Source of the DNA: Artemisia argyi
Taxonomy: Eukaryota; Streptophyta; Magnoliopsida; Asterales; Asteraceae
Assembly (NCBI GenBank): GCA_030686995.1
Contig: CM060697.1
Location: 99,338,147-99,402,146 of the forward strand
Direction of reading: 5' to 3'
Length of the DNA: 64,000 nt
Shown: positions 1 through 11,280 of the stretch, one piece after another
Position numbering within the stretch: the first letter of the stretch is position 1
Layout of the letters: every line of letters starts with the position of its first letter
Position numbers and translations under genes: made by a program
The notes under the pieces: model-generated
Seen by the model: the letters and a program-made list of their open reading frames with translations, nothing else
The model's database searches: none
What the model was told of the DNA's origin: nothing

Positions 1-1993
1 AAGGTGCATTAAATGTTAACGTGAGTAAGGAAGGCACCTTACCGAGTGGTCTTATAGATGTAGTGATTGTTGGATCATTAGGGTTTTTTCTATTTTATTT
101 TATTTTATTTTTTTAATATTAAGGTCATATAAGTTAGATTACCTAAAAGTGAAATCACCACATATGTTCTTTTAACGATGAAATTTTCAATTCAAATTTT
201 GAATTCTCATTAACTAAAAAGATTCTACATAGGTGTAGTACCACAATATTTATACACTTTTCTTTCGTCTCGACTTATATTACAAAGTATACAAAAGTTA
301 ACACTCAAAAGTAAATATACAAAATGAATACAAAATAAATACCAAGTGTATTTAAAACAAAAGAGGAGAAAATTTAATAAAAGAGTAACTACAAAGTCGT
401 CCTTGGGGAGATAAATCCAAAACCGACCCACCCCTCTCTCTCACTTATCCCCACAGGTTTTATCATCTTCCCAACACTCCCTCCCTCATCAATGATAAAA
501 ACAAAAAACTTCCAAGTCCAAGAATGGATCAAAACCTCAGTATCGACAATATGTATAGTTAAGAGGTAATAGTTTATTTGCGTGTACACACATGCATGTG
601 CTTTTCTTTTGGGGGAGTTTATACGGACCCTCCTATAGGGGGTTTCGTAAGGCCCTGTGCATTGCAGGTTTATACGGTGCGTATCGTGGTTTGTACATTT
701 TAACCAAAAACTCCTATTGTCACATCATAAAGGGTCTTAATAACATAACCCTTTCTTTTTTGCTTTCATAAAGTACTCCCAAAAATCAAGTTGTGACATC
801 TTATAAGACAACATGTACTTGCCATAGTTGTCAAGTCTTTTTCATTGTTGCCTACTGATAAATAGTCATTTTTATTTATTGTTGTCTATTGATACATAGC
901 TAAGGTGATTATAATTTTATTCTTTTCATAGTTTCAACTTCATTTTGCTACTTCTAGCTACAAGTAATTTTTATAGTATATCTCCAAATTTAATTGAGAA
1001 ATATTTCAAGTAGTCTTCATATTGTATTTCGAGTATTGCATATTCCTATGCCAATCTTTTCTTGTGTCTTCAATTTTTGAATTTCTAGGTATTCACTTTA
1101 TTTAAATTTAATGACTATTAATTAATTACACCAAGTTCAAGGTTGGTCCGTGTCTGACATGTTGCTTTCAATCTTAGATGTCCCGATCTATGTGTTGATT
1201 TCTCACTATTTTCTACGTACATTGTTACGCTCCAAGAACCTTTTGTCTATATTTGTTCATTTATGCATTTTTTTTAACATATTGTACTTTGTTTGACTCG
1301 ATACAATTTTTCGAGTTACATCAACAACTACAATATTTCTAGTACCAAATGCTTTACAAGATCAACAGAAAAAAAGATTGCTATGGCAACAACCAAGGCT
1401 CCAGATTTGGTTTTTTTTAAGTTAAAGAGGCTTTTAGACCATGGCTAGAATTTGAGGTTGCCAAAGTGTAAACAATCACATACTCACCCGTCCTTAAAAA
1501 TTACCCAGCAAAGACACAAAAGTTTTTATTATTATTTTTTATTTATTTATTTATTTATTTATTTTTTGAATTAAGCTTTCATCATAGCCTTTTCGAGGAT
1601 TCAAAATCATACATTAACAAAACACGAATTTGAAAAAAAAAAACAAAAAAAAAAACAAAAACAAAAACTTAAATAACAAATTCAACCTACCATGGTCATT
1701 AGCTTTGAGAAGAAAACACTTACTATTTCCTGAAAAACATATCATTCACACTCGTTATACACAAATCCAAATAGGAACCAGAATATATACCCTCTTTTTT
1801 AATTTAAAAGAACCAACACAATTATATATTTTCGTATACCAATAGATGCAATCATGCAAATATACTTGAAACAACCAAGAAACATTTGGATGTAACAAAT
1901 ATCATACTCTTTAGATCCAACAAATTAGCCTCATAAACATCATTTTAGATTAAGATTCACCATATCCACCAACCACCAAGAAGTTTCGATTTT

Positions 1994-1995
<2 letters not shown>
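1..1995. other. AT-rich intergenic DNA, no gene seen
   Basis: The stretch is AT-rich with short homopolymers, TTTA-type repeats near 1535-1565 and an A-rich run near 1632-1670. The short open frames on both strands are low complexity, have no recognisable domain and lie in sequence with no sign of coding constraint. I see no RNA gene, terminal repeat or target duplication here. Confidence 0.6.

Positions 1996-2067
<72 letters not shown>
1996..2067. repeat. (TA)n microsatellite
   Basis: An almost pure alternating TA tract with one interruption near 2034. It is one of three such tracts within 1 kb. Confidence 0.95.
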
Positions 2068-2072
<5 letters not shown>

Positions 2073-2551
2073 ACGGATTGTAGTTACAATAGATCTGACT
2101 ATCTTAGATCTAACAAAAATAGATCTTTAAAGATTTCCATATACAAACCTTATGCAAGCTTTTCATAGATCTTGAAATATCTAAACCACCGTATGATGGT
2201 GGCCGATGGACAACCAAAACCCACCAAGAACAACCAAACACCACCAACCGGACTACCTGAAACTACCTAAACCATCGAGAGATAGTGGCAATTTCGGCAG
2301 ATGGCGGCGGTGATGAGGTTATGATGGCGGCTGCGGTGTTGGTTTAGTGAGAAAGATGTGTTTGTGTGTGTTTTTTTATTAGAGAAATAAAGTTTAGAGA
2401 GAGGAAATAAAAACCTACGGTGTGGTGTATTTTTGTGTGTGGGTGGAGTATTTATGTTCCATTTAATGATGGCAAGGGCAATTTTCGGTATTATTGAAAG
2501 TTCAGTTTTCACCCATTGACTAATTGACCATACACCCTTTATAATTAGTTA

Positions 2552-2553
<2 letters not shown>
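2068..2553. other. Intergenic DNA between TA tracts
   Basis: No gene is supported. A short minus-strand frame at 2267-2512 has no recognisable domain. Short GGCGG and TTTGTG-type simple runs are present. Confidence 0.5.

Positions 2554-2633
<80 letters not shown>
2554..2633. repeat. (TA)n microsatellite, left flank of foldback element
   Basis: About 80 bp of pure TA repeat. Together with the tract starting at 2948 it brackets the inverted-repeat element at 2651-2948, so that element sits inside or beside a TA array. Confidence 0.95.
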
Positions 2634-2635
<2 letters not shown>

Positions 2636-2650
2636 GGGATTTATTTTCAG

Positions 2651-2948
2651 AACCCTGTTAAGTGGCGAGAACTGCGAGAACTCCACTTTTGCATTAGAAA
2701 ACATGCACGTTCATATAAAACATGTATGTTTTCTTAAATACACCTTAATACACACACCTGCGTAATATACGTGTTCATATAAAACCATTTTGCATTGATA
2801 TGTTGCACTTAACAGGGTTTCATATAAACATGTATGTTACGCAGATATGTGTATTAAGGTGTATGTAAGAAAACATATATGTTTTATATGAACATGCATG
2901 TTTTCTAATGCAAAATATAGTTCTCGCAGTTCCCGCACTTAACAGGGT
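2651..2948. mobile_element. MITE-like foldback element with long inverted repeats
   Basis: The left end AACCCTGTTAAGTGGCGAGA is answered by its near-perfect reverse complement ending at 2948 (CACTTAACAGGGT). The complementarity continues inward for roughly 100 bp on each side, through a TTGCATTAGAAAACATG block, so the whole unit can fold into one long hairpin. A third, internal copy of the terminal motif (CACTTAACAGGG) lies near 2807-2819. There is no ORF. Both flanks are TA microsatellite, so a TA target duplication cannot be separated from the repeat. The fold is seen directly. Assignment to a superfamily (Tc1/mariner-like, because of the TA target) is inference. Confidence 0.7.
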
Positions 2949-2956
2949 ATATATAT

Positions 2957-2999
<43 letters not shown>
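2948..2999. repeat. (TA)n microsatellite, right flank of foldback element
   Basis: An interrupted TA repeat running directly out of the right end of the foldback element. Confidence 0.9.
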
Positions 3000-3000
<1 letters not shown>

Positions 3001-4258
3001 AAATTATTTTAATTATTTTTTTTTAATTTATTTAAAAATAAATTATTTAAAAAATATTTATTTTTTTAATTTATTTTTTATGAAATTAATTAAAAAAAAA
3101 TATTTTTCTAAATAACAATTCTTTATAAAATATATTTTTTAAAGTTATTTTTATAATTTTTTTAATAAAGTAACACTATTTTAAAAAATTATAATTTGAA
3201 GCGATTAGAAGAAAAAATATATACATACAAAAAAAAAAGAAAAAAAAAAGAAAAAAATCAATTCTCTACCAAAATGATAGAAATAGAGGTTAACCAAATT
3301 ACACTACCATTTATTTCCAACTCTCTATCAATTTCCCTTTAATTCTTCATTTTTTTATTTCTCTCTACCAAATTAGAGAATTCAATTTAATTCGATTTCT
3401 CTTCTTTCTTTTCTCTCTACCAAACACACCCTTAAATATTAGCCACAATTAGTTCTATTGTCTCTTGTTGCTTTAGTATTCATGTTTAAAGGGCGTCATT
3501 TGCGGTTACGGAACAGGCCCACAAAATCCACGGAACGACCCTGAGTGGCAGAAGCACTTATAAGTCAGCTAGGTGAGTTGTTTTGGAGGAAACATTGTAT
3601 AATTGGGCTGGCAGGAAAACTCGTTGATACTTGACTTTGTTTAATTGGCATGATATTGAGGGTAATGTTCTTTAAACTTAACTATTTATATAATGTTTTA
3701 GACATTATGCATGTTTTGTAGAACATAAAACCCTTGAAAATTTGTTTTTCTGGATATCCTCATTTAAACTTTCAAGAGAAATTACATGCATCGTTGCTAT
3801 ATGTTCAATCTCGTGTATTTATTTTTATCTCAAAGTAACCCGTAAGGTCGTGCATTCAATTTTATATTTATATTCATGTTAATAATAATTTTAGCTGCAT
3901 TTAATTTTTAAAGCCGTGTACAAATAGTAAAAAAATGTATGTATATATACATTTTTCTAGATATCCTTAATTAATCTCATAAAGAAGAGTTAGATGAGTT
4001 GTTCGTATATGTATAATTTCGTGTATTAATCACGTATCATGGTAACTTGTGCTTTTATTTTATAATTTATAAATAATATTTATAAATATCATGTTGTTTT
4101 TAAAAAAAATTATAAATCTATAGTGTATAAAGTTTAGAAGTTATTTATTAAATTTATGAAGTTATTAAAAAGCATGGGAAATAAGTTTAGTTAAGTCGAT
4201 GTGAATTATTTAAAATTTGACAAACAAAGTTTTATTAATTAACCCTTTATTTTTTGGT

Positions 4259-4297
<39 letters not shown>

Positions 4298-4610
4298 CAC
4301 ACGTGTTTTTATATGAAATTTAGATGGCCTTGATTGAATAATTTCAATTTTGACATTTTCTTTGACAATGAGATGGCTCAGTTTTGACTCGAGACAAAAT
4401 AGTGCACTATTATTGATTTATTGGTCCAATTCTAGTTACTTTGACATAAGTTTTCATCTTTTTATAAATCTCTTATATTTAAGAGATTCATTTGAATGTT
4501 TTAGACAACTTTAAGCTTTTTACGATAAGATCCCTTTTTATGTGCTCTTCAGCGTAATTTTGTTTTTAGTATCTTGTAGTTAAGAGTTAAGACATTGTCT
4601 ATAAATTAAG
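3000..4610. other. AT-rich intergenic DNA
   Basis: There is no supported gene. The stretch contains A- and T-rich blocks at about 3000-3250, a CTCTCTACCAAA repeat pair near 3361-3425 and a pure poly-T run at 4261-4294. No terminal repeats were found. Confidence 0.5.
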
Positions 4611-4980
4611 GGTCCGTTTGGTTTGTAAATGGGTTTAGATTTATATTTGAATTTAAATGTAAAGTTATAGATTATGATTTGGATTTGGATTTAATGTAAG
4701 AGAGAGAAAATAATATTTTTAAATTAAAAAATAATATTTTAATAATTAATAAAAGTATTTAAAAATAATTATAATATTTTATAATATATAAAAAATATAT
4801 GAAAGAGTGTTGCTAAAGTTGGGCCCACGTATTGTCAGAAATCCAAACACTCTTTCCTGGAATTAAAATAGTGGACATTTCTTACTTTTCATCCTAATTC
4901 CTAAACTGAAAAAATGAACAAACAATTAATTATTGGATTCAGCCTAAACTGATCCTATAAACCAGCAAACCAAACGGACC
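4611..4980. mobile_element. Candidate MITE with 15-bp terminal inverted repeats
   Basis: The segment starts with GGTCCGTTTGGTTTG and ends with the exact reverse complement CAAACCAAACGGACC, a perfect 15-bp terminal inverted repeat. It is about 370 bp, AT-rich and has no ORF, as expected for a MITE. The flanks (TTAAG on the left, ATAAG on the right) are similar but do not give a clean target duplication, so the superfamily is open. Tourist-like (PIF/Harbinger) or hAT are the obvious alternatives. Confidence 0.65.
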
Positions 4981-5162
4981 ATAAGAAGCTAAAATGACAT
5001 CTATTTATTTAATCTCTAATTTTGGAAACTTGCTTAAGGGGATAGATCATAGAGCTTTCCTAGAAAGGACAGAAGATTAGGTGTGGAATATATTACAATT
5101 ACATTGAAAGAAGGTTAAAAAATAGTAGGAATATTACTAAATTTAACAATCAAGATTAAAAA

Positions 5163-6463
5163 TCTTTTATATAATAAAGGAATTACATTATTTTGAATTT
5201 TTTTTGACAAAACAATCTTATGAGAAAAAAATTGGACCAATTGAAGAACTCGATTTTGCCACGTAAGCGAAATCGAGCGATGTGATTGGCCAATAAAAAG
5301 TCAAAATTGAATTGATTTTGGTCAAACTTTAATAAATTTGGTTGAGAATTTGATTGAGAAAAAAAATACATAAAAATATAAGTGTCAAATTTATGAAAAT
5401 AAAAACTTCAAAAAAGACGAGCTAATTAATAAACATTAATGGTTGAATTTTAAATTTATTATATGGAGTTAAGTGTAAAATTATAAATATTCATGTTTTT
5501 TGATAACTTTAGATAATAAACAAATAAACCCTTACACTTTATACCCCCCGCACTTTTTAATATACGTTAAATATTTTTAAAATAAATATTAGTTTTAAAC
5601 TTTTATCTATTAAAATATCTTTTACTATTTACGTTAAATATAAATAAGAACTTATGTTATCCTATTTAAAAGTTTAATCTATACGTACACCAGTTTGAAT
5701 ATTAAATACAATTAAATTATTATTAACGGTAATATAAATATCAAATGGTAAGTACGAGTTACTGTGATATGAAAATAAATATACGCGATTGAATCTATAA
5801 CGACTCATGTAATTATTATTTAAAGTTTATATACGGATATCCGGAAAAACATTTTTAAAAAACTTTATGGAGTATATTTTAACTTTATCAACGCTCATCA
5901 TGTGCTACTAAACTCGCACATTTTGTACAACATGATATTAATAGTCACAGTTAAACAAAGTTAACTCTTTCATTAACATCTATGTCAGCTAACAAAGTTA
6001 ACTCTTTCATTAACAACATCAATCTCAACATTAACATCTATGTCAGCTAAACAAAGTTAACTCTTTCATCCAATAAAATTTTTACAAAATATTAATTGAT
6101 ATCAATACATAATAAAAAACTCATGCATACTTATTAGTTGTACTTATATCACAATTTTCACGGAAAAATTCTTAATGTGTATATAGTAAACAAAAATTTT
6201 AAAATAAATTTGATTTATGTGTAAACCATGTGATCAAAGAACTTTTGACCCAATAACATTATAAGGAGACACGCTCAAGAATCAAATACAAGGTTGATGC
6301 CACGGTTATATTTACAATTTCTACTAACTATTTTTTTTACTTTCGCACATGTTGATGCTCTAACCTTTTAAAATATACATGAGATTTTCTGTTTTTAAAC
6401 GATAATACTATATAATAAATTTTTTTAGAAAAAACCCTGTGCGTGCACAGGTATTATAACTAG
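5163..6463 (+). mobile_element. Short non-autonomous Helitron
   Basis: The left end reads TCTTTTATATAATAAAGG directly after an A. The right end is CTAG at 6460-6463 followed by T. The inferred insertion is therefore between A and T, as known for Helitrons (TC at the 5' end, CTRR at the 3' end). Eight bases upstream of CTAG lies the hairpin CCTGTGC-GT-GCACAGG (6436-6451), matching the family's subterminal 3' hairpin. The body of about 1.3 kb has no Rep/helicase ORF, so it must be non-autonomous. Both ends and the hairpin are seen directly. The 5' end is the less certain boundary. Confidence 0.7.
5951..6071. repeat. Three-copy direct repeat inside the Helitron
   Basis: Three near-identical copies of AACAAAGTTAACTCTTTCAT occur near 5954, 5991 and 6050, two of them joined by an ATCTATGTCAGCT spacer. 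The unit contains the palindrome AGTTAACT. This looks like local tandem duplication within the element. Confidence 0.8.
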
Positions 6464-6616
6464 TTAATGCAACATGCATTGAAAATTTGTTCATACAAGA
6501 TAAGTTTAGCAAGTTTGACGATAGTATAACTCAAATACTTGAAATGCAGATCATGGTGATGACAACAAAGGAAAGACTTATAATGGACATTATATACATA
6601 ATGTATAATTTTCCTT

Positions 6617-6656
<40 letters not shown>

Positions 6657-6904
6657 TATTCTTGATTTATAATCATTAGTCGTGTTGGTAAAGTTGACAT
6701 TAAAAGGGTTTGAGTGGTTAGATAAATGAAAGGTATACCTTTCAAAAAAAGATAAATGAAAGGTATGATGATATGAAGCTGATATGGACTCAACTAATCA
6801 ATAGAGTGAGGCCCGGAATTATGGTCTAAATTCCACATCAAATTCGCACTAGCTCATTACAAAATTAATTAAGTACGTTGGGCCAATTATTGACCCCATG
6901 CATG
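6464..6904. other. Intergenic DNA with long poly-T run
   Basis: It holds a pure T run at 6618-6655 and a 17-bp direct repeat (AGATAAATGAAAGGTAT) near 6719 and 6750 that includes the palindrome AAAGGTATACCTTT. No gene is supported. The two short frames here are homopolymer-driven. Confidence 0.5.
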
Positions 6905-7249
6905 TTACCTGTTGTTTAACACGACAGCGTTTCCATCTTCTTTAACAGTAAGTACACCGGTGGAATCTAGGACTGGCGTATCACGGTTAGCAACCCACAC
7001 AACAGTCTTTGGATCCATGGTATACCATATCCCCACATATCGGCGTACTTCTGATGTTATCTCATGTTTGAAGAAGCCCATTTGGAATTTCTTCTCAGGA
7101 GATTCTAGGTAATTAAACCCATCATTGATAGATTCTCCCGTTGTTATATTGTCTTTAGCTGAACAAAAGCAGAAACAACAACATACGAGAACTGTAAATG
7201 AATAAATGATTTGACTGTGGGTATGGATATTAGTGGGTGATGAGAACAT
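6905..7249 (-). pseudogene. G-type lectin S-receptor-like kinase, 5' fragment (lectin domain only)
   Basis: This 114-residue frame begins with a hydrophobic leader (about residues 14-31, rich in Cys, Phe and Val) that looks like a secretion signal. The N-terminal half of a bulb-type (B-type) mannose lectin domain follows. Diagnostic motifs are VGIWYTM and VVWVANRDTPV, the hallmark of plant S-domain receptor kinases that sit in the plasma membrane. The frame stops at VVLNNR, and the DNA at that point (minus strand AACAACAG|GTAACATG) has the form of a splice donor. It could therefore be a true first exon whose remainder lies elsewhere. No further lectin, S-locus glycoprotein, PAN, transmembrane or kinase sequence follows within the next several kilobases on this strand, so a truncated or captured gene fragment is more likely. 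Confidence 0.75.
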
Positions 7250-7646
7250 GATTATATCTATGGACTATGGTGGGTTCGATGTTTGATAAGATTGTAATGA
7301 GCATGTGGTGGTGCATATGAAGAATATACTATATACATCAATTATTTGTCGTCAGAGTCTACCATTGTTGTGTCAACGCTATTTTGGCATTGTTAGTCAC
7401 TTTAATTATTTGTAAATTATTTAACAACTTTATTGCCGGCCATACTATATGTCTATACTTGACATAAAGAAATGTAATATATATATGTGCACTTGTTGAT
7501 TGTCTATTTGTCTGCGATAGGTTTTGGACAATGCATGGTTCTAATGTCAATTTGTGTTTATGTTAGTTGTTGGGATCTCTAATCAGCCATATAACCAGTG
7601 ATGTATCCATCAATAAGCTACTCCATATAGATCATTACTCACATGG
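7250..7646. other. Intergenic stretch upstream of the lectin fragment
   Basis: If the lectin fragment were functional its promoter would lie here. I see no clear TATA box and nothing else recognisable. Confidence 0.4.
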
Positions 7647-9480
7647 CACTACAACGCTTGGGGCTTTTAGCGATGACACGTGTCATTGCTAAACTTAAGC
7701 CACAAATGACGTCGTTAAAAGTTTTGGCAATGTTGTTGCAACAGCTCTGTGCCTAAAACTTGGTGACGACAACTAACAGAGCTACGACGAAATAAGACCC
7801 ACGAAAGTTCTCGGTAAAAGACAACAAGCTAGGACCACAGACTTTTAGTGACGACACTTGTTGTCGTTAAAAGTAATTATATTAATAAATAAAAATTAAA
7901 TCTATACTAAATTATAATGCATTTAAAACTATCCCATAAATACAAAGGTTTAAAATTCAGACTTTTTATTTCTTATTATAGAAAGATTTCAAATATTGAT
8001 TGAAGAAGAATTTAAAACATTAATTGCAGAAAACTAAAAACTGAAAAACAGAAAACCGGAAAGACAGAGAAAACTGGAAAACTATACTAAAAAACTTAAA
8101 ACAAAAAACTGAAAAACGGAAAACTAGAAAAACAGAAAAACTAAAAACAGAAAACAGAAAACTGATTACAAAAAAACAAAAAAAAGTAATAGCAAGAAAA
8201 GCAGAAAAATCTTTACTTATAAAGCATGGAGATAATCAAACTTGTAACCGACTGCAAAATTTAGTCACATGATACCTGCCGCCCCATTGCGCGGGTACCA
8301 TTCTAGTAAATATACAATATGAATTAATCAACGTGATTTAATTAATTAAGGTGTCATTAAGATTGTGTTATTACTTTTAGCGACCACATGAGTCATCACA
8401 AGTCTCGTGTTGACAAGACTTTTAGCGATGACTCATGTCGTCACTAAAAGTATATGCAATTTCATATTTCCTTTACTTTTAGTTAGAAATTTCAAATATA
8501 CTATGCATTAAAAACATTGTGCATTATACATTCAATACTTGCATTTGGGGTATATACGAAATTAGTTATGAAAGTATGATGATATATGAAATTTATCATT
8601 TTTATTATTATTATTTTTAAACTTGCTGTTTGTGCTATATTATCATATTTTTCGGGAAAAAACTTAAAGTACCTGGAAATTTCACAAAACAAATATCCAA
8701 AGCTATTTAAATTCTATAGTTCATTCTATACATGCCAAAACAATGATACAAAGTTATAGTTTAAAAAAAAATAAGGATACGAATACTAATACATCCATGC
8801 AAATAACAAAACGATTCATCCATCTACACAAATGCCATTGCAAACATCATCCCTAGTCGTCATCATCATCGCTTCCCTCGTTCGCACTAGGGAGAGGGGG
8901 AGGAAACACCTAGGATAAATCCATACATTGGTTTTGAAAGAGAGCCAATAGTTGACCCATTTGCGTATGGGTTGTTTCAGCCGCTCTTCTAGCTGCCGCA
9001 ATTTCTTCCGCCTCCCTTGCTTGTTCCTTCAGCCACGGTCATTCTTGTTGCGCCATCATCTCATCAACTTGTGACTGCAAGTATGATGACGAATTGAACC
9101 TGGGTGTCGTGAGCTCGTGCTTGAACTTGAGCCCACACCCGGTAACTTTCTACCCCTACAGGTAGATCCCCATGTTGGTTCTGAAACTTAACCACTTCCA
9201 TCCGCGATGTTAGTTTCTTTATTTTGCAAAATCTCAAAAGGTTTTTGTTGTTACTTAATTAATTCTCTCATCCTTCCTTCAAGTTTAGAAATTCAATCAT
9301 TCTCCTACGCCGCATCTCCTCTTTGAATAACCTATCGTGCTCAATAATTTCATCAATTTTCCTACTATACTATCGAATTATTTTGCGAAATCATCAGGAT
9401 GTCATCATCTTCCTCCTCTCAACAAAAAAGACGTATAGTATTCTAATAATCATCTAAACCAACCGTCCATGCTAACAAAA
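7647..9480 (-). mobile_element. Decayed CACTA (En/Spm) transposon remnant
   Basis: The left end is CACTACAACGC at 7647. Subterminal repeats follow: inverted copies of CTTTTAGYGAYGACA with their complement lie at about 7669-7700, 7846-7880, 8371-8395 and 8412-8441. Terminal CACTA followed by short hairpin-forming subterminal repeats is the standard layout of plant En/Spm elements. A degenerate transposase C-terminus lies further in (8853-9085, minus), so the 7647 end is the downstream end of the element. I did not find the opposite terminus. The right boundary given is only where recognisable sequence ends. Confidence 0.7.
8853..9085 (-). pseudogene. CACTA transposase C-terminal remnant (Transposase_24-like)
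   Basis: One minus-strand frame reads a helical, Glu/Gln/Ala-rich segment (SQVDEMMAQQE, then REAEEIAAARRAAE and QMGQLLALFQNQ), then a proline stretch and an acidic tail ending DDDDD-stop. Plant En/Spm-family transposases commonly end with such an amphipathic helix and acidic tail. The frame has at least two internal stops (TGA after AQQE, TAG after CMDLS), so it is dead. Similar degenerate coding continues to about 9480. The family call rests on composition and on the adjacent CACTA terminus, not on a catalytic motif. Confidence 0.5.
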
Positions 9481-9603
9481 TTCCTGTAAAACGAGGGCTA
9501 CAAGAAAACGTTAATGGAACCAGTTCATAAACTAATGAAAAAAATAAAATAAAACTAATTAAATACATAAATTATTAGTTCCTCGGTAGCGACGAAAAAA
9601 ACT

Positions 9604-9760
9604 TGATGTGCGGTTTTCAGGTTTTAAAATTATAAACCAGAGTTAATATCTACCTATTAGTACTGTTACACAATCGGGCAAAGTATCCTATCGTGTATAG
9701 TATAGCGGTGATAGGTTCAAGATCGAACACAACAAACTATGTAATTTATGGGTTAAAGTG
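9604..9760 (-). mobile_element. Possible gypsy LTR-end relic
   Basis: The sequence ACTTGATGTGCGG and the following 120 bp resemble the outer end of the LTR of element A (27881 onward), including a degenerate counterpart of its conserved segment before the terminus. The preceding GGTAGCGACG could be a ruined primer-binding site. No second LTR was found. This is a weak similarity call. Confidence 0.35.
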
Positions 9761-10375
9761 TTTATTCCACTTATTTTTATGGGGTTTTGGTTGTCACCAG
9801 GGGTATTGTAAGGTCGGGTTGACCCGACTCGAACCCGATAAGGCTTATTAGGTCTAGTTAAATTGGGGGTCGGATTAGGCTTAGATAATTAATACAATCG
9901 GGTTATCGGGTCAACCAGATAAGACCCAAAAGTCAATACTTAGTTTTTTCTCCTAATATTTTTAAAGGCTTACTCTTATGCTACCAATATTTATTTTGAT
10001 TTTTCATTAGTCTTTTGTGCATGGCTAATAGAATGTTATGCTAATGGTGGTATTGCACTATTATTTTTCATTAGTCTTATTATATAATAAAATATACTAA
10101 AAGTCACAAAAATAACGGAGTCCCAAGAAAAGCATTACGGGGTGATTTATTATTAATGGGGCCTCCTATTGGTTGATAGCTTTAATTAATGGCCCATAGT
10201 CAAAATTGGGTACCAAATAGTCATAATAACGGACCTAAGTTACTATTCCGTTTTGCCGAATAACGGAAATTCTAGAAAAATCCTGTTATTTTTTCCTCAT
10301 TTCTCACTAGAATGTGTTGTTGCTAATCATGTTTAGGAATGTAACAAAAATGTAATCATGCATTGTTAATACATG
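9761..10375. other. Unassigned DNA left of the copia fragment
   Basis: It holds a GGGTCGGGTTGACCCGACTC palindromic patch near 9813-9833 and a related GGGTTATCGGGTCAACC near 9899. AT-rich DNA with a Helitron-like TCTTATTATATAATAAAA string follows at 10074. No ORF or clear element boundary is present. Confidence 0.35.
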
Positions 10376-10971
10376 TCAATAATTAGAGCATCTGAGTTTC
10401 TTTTCAACCTTAGGTGTGACATTGCTAACTTCACTAGACTCACCTACAGGTTTGCAATCAATCTCACTAATTATTGACAACTCTTTCATAGGGGAAGCAA
10501 AAGCACTTTTAATAGGAGGAGCCACCTCATTGTACCCTATTCCACTGCCATTCCTTAGTATTTGACTCTCAATAGCCTTATTCACAAGATCAGATGCATA
10601 TTGTTGTTTTTGCACTCTAACTATATGATTTTCTTTATCAGCTAAATCAGCATCTTTGTCTTGTTCAACCTTTTCTAACCTTTGTTTAAGCATGTTAATC
10701 TCACTGTTTTTAAGAAAAATGTCTTGTTCTAGAACATTAAGCGTATCAACATATTCTAGCTCATTTTGTTTAAGAAACTCAAGTTTTTCTTCAAAAGATT
10801 TTAAACCAAACTTATAGCCTAAGTTATTAAATTTCAACTTTTCTATCTCATCTCTTAAGCTTTCATTCCTAGCCTTAACTTCTTCTAAAGTATCTACACA
10901 AGATTGGTATGACAACTAGAATCATTAGATACCTCTGAATCAGAACCAGATGAAGAAAAAGCATATGCTAT
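10376..10971 (-). pseudogene. Copia element Y, gag coiled-coil and C-terminal region
   Basis: A 179-residue frame (ETLEEV-type start at VDTLEEVKARNESL) is predicted to be a long coiled coil to about residue 100. A basic/polar tail with PPIKSAFASPMKEL follows, the arrangement found after the zinc knuckle in many Asteraceae copia Gag proteins. Upstream, in another frame, the DNA reads AYAFSSSGSDSEVSNDS, the serine-rich linker that normally follows the knuckle, so a frameshift lies near 10915. The first codon of the frame is TTG, not ATG, so it is an internal segment. Element A is inserted at 10972, and the preceding knuckle segment is found intact at 29624-29864. Capsid structure is the inferred role. 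Confidence 0.8.
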
Positions 10972-11280
10972 TGATGTGCGTTTTGTTAGTGCAAGTTTTA
11001 AATTTATAAGGGTGAATTATCAAATCTAGAAACAACACATACGAGCAAGTGTACTCGTCCGTTATAGCAAGATATGATGGTAAGTCAGGATCGTTCGCAG
11101 GGATTTGTGAGTGAATCAAAATATAAGTCTAAAAGTAAATTTCTAATGTACGCAAATAAGATAATAAGCAAATTCAATAATTTAAAAACTACACTTGTTT
11201 AGACTAGTTTTCTACTTAATGACACACATGATTGTGATAACTTTTGATAACATGTTGGTTGTGATAATTAGATGGTGGTC
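10972..11280 (-). mobile_element. Element A 3' LTR, outer part
   Basis: This 309-bp part matches the end of the other LTR (27882-28190) with only scattered substitutions. It is interrupted exactly at TGGTC by element B and resumes at 18753. Confidence 0.93.

Noticed and set aside
2267..2512. 81-residue minus-strand frame
   Set aside because: No domain, His/Asn/Thr-rich composition and located between microsatellites; no support for coding.
10074..10100. Helitron-like start TCTTATTATATAATAAAA
   Set aside because: The preceding base is G rather than A and no matching hairpin plus CTRR end was found.
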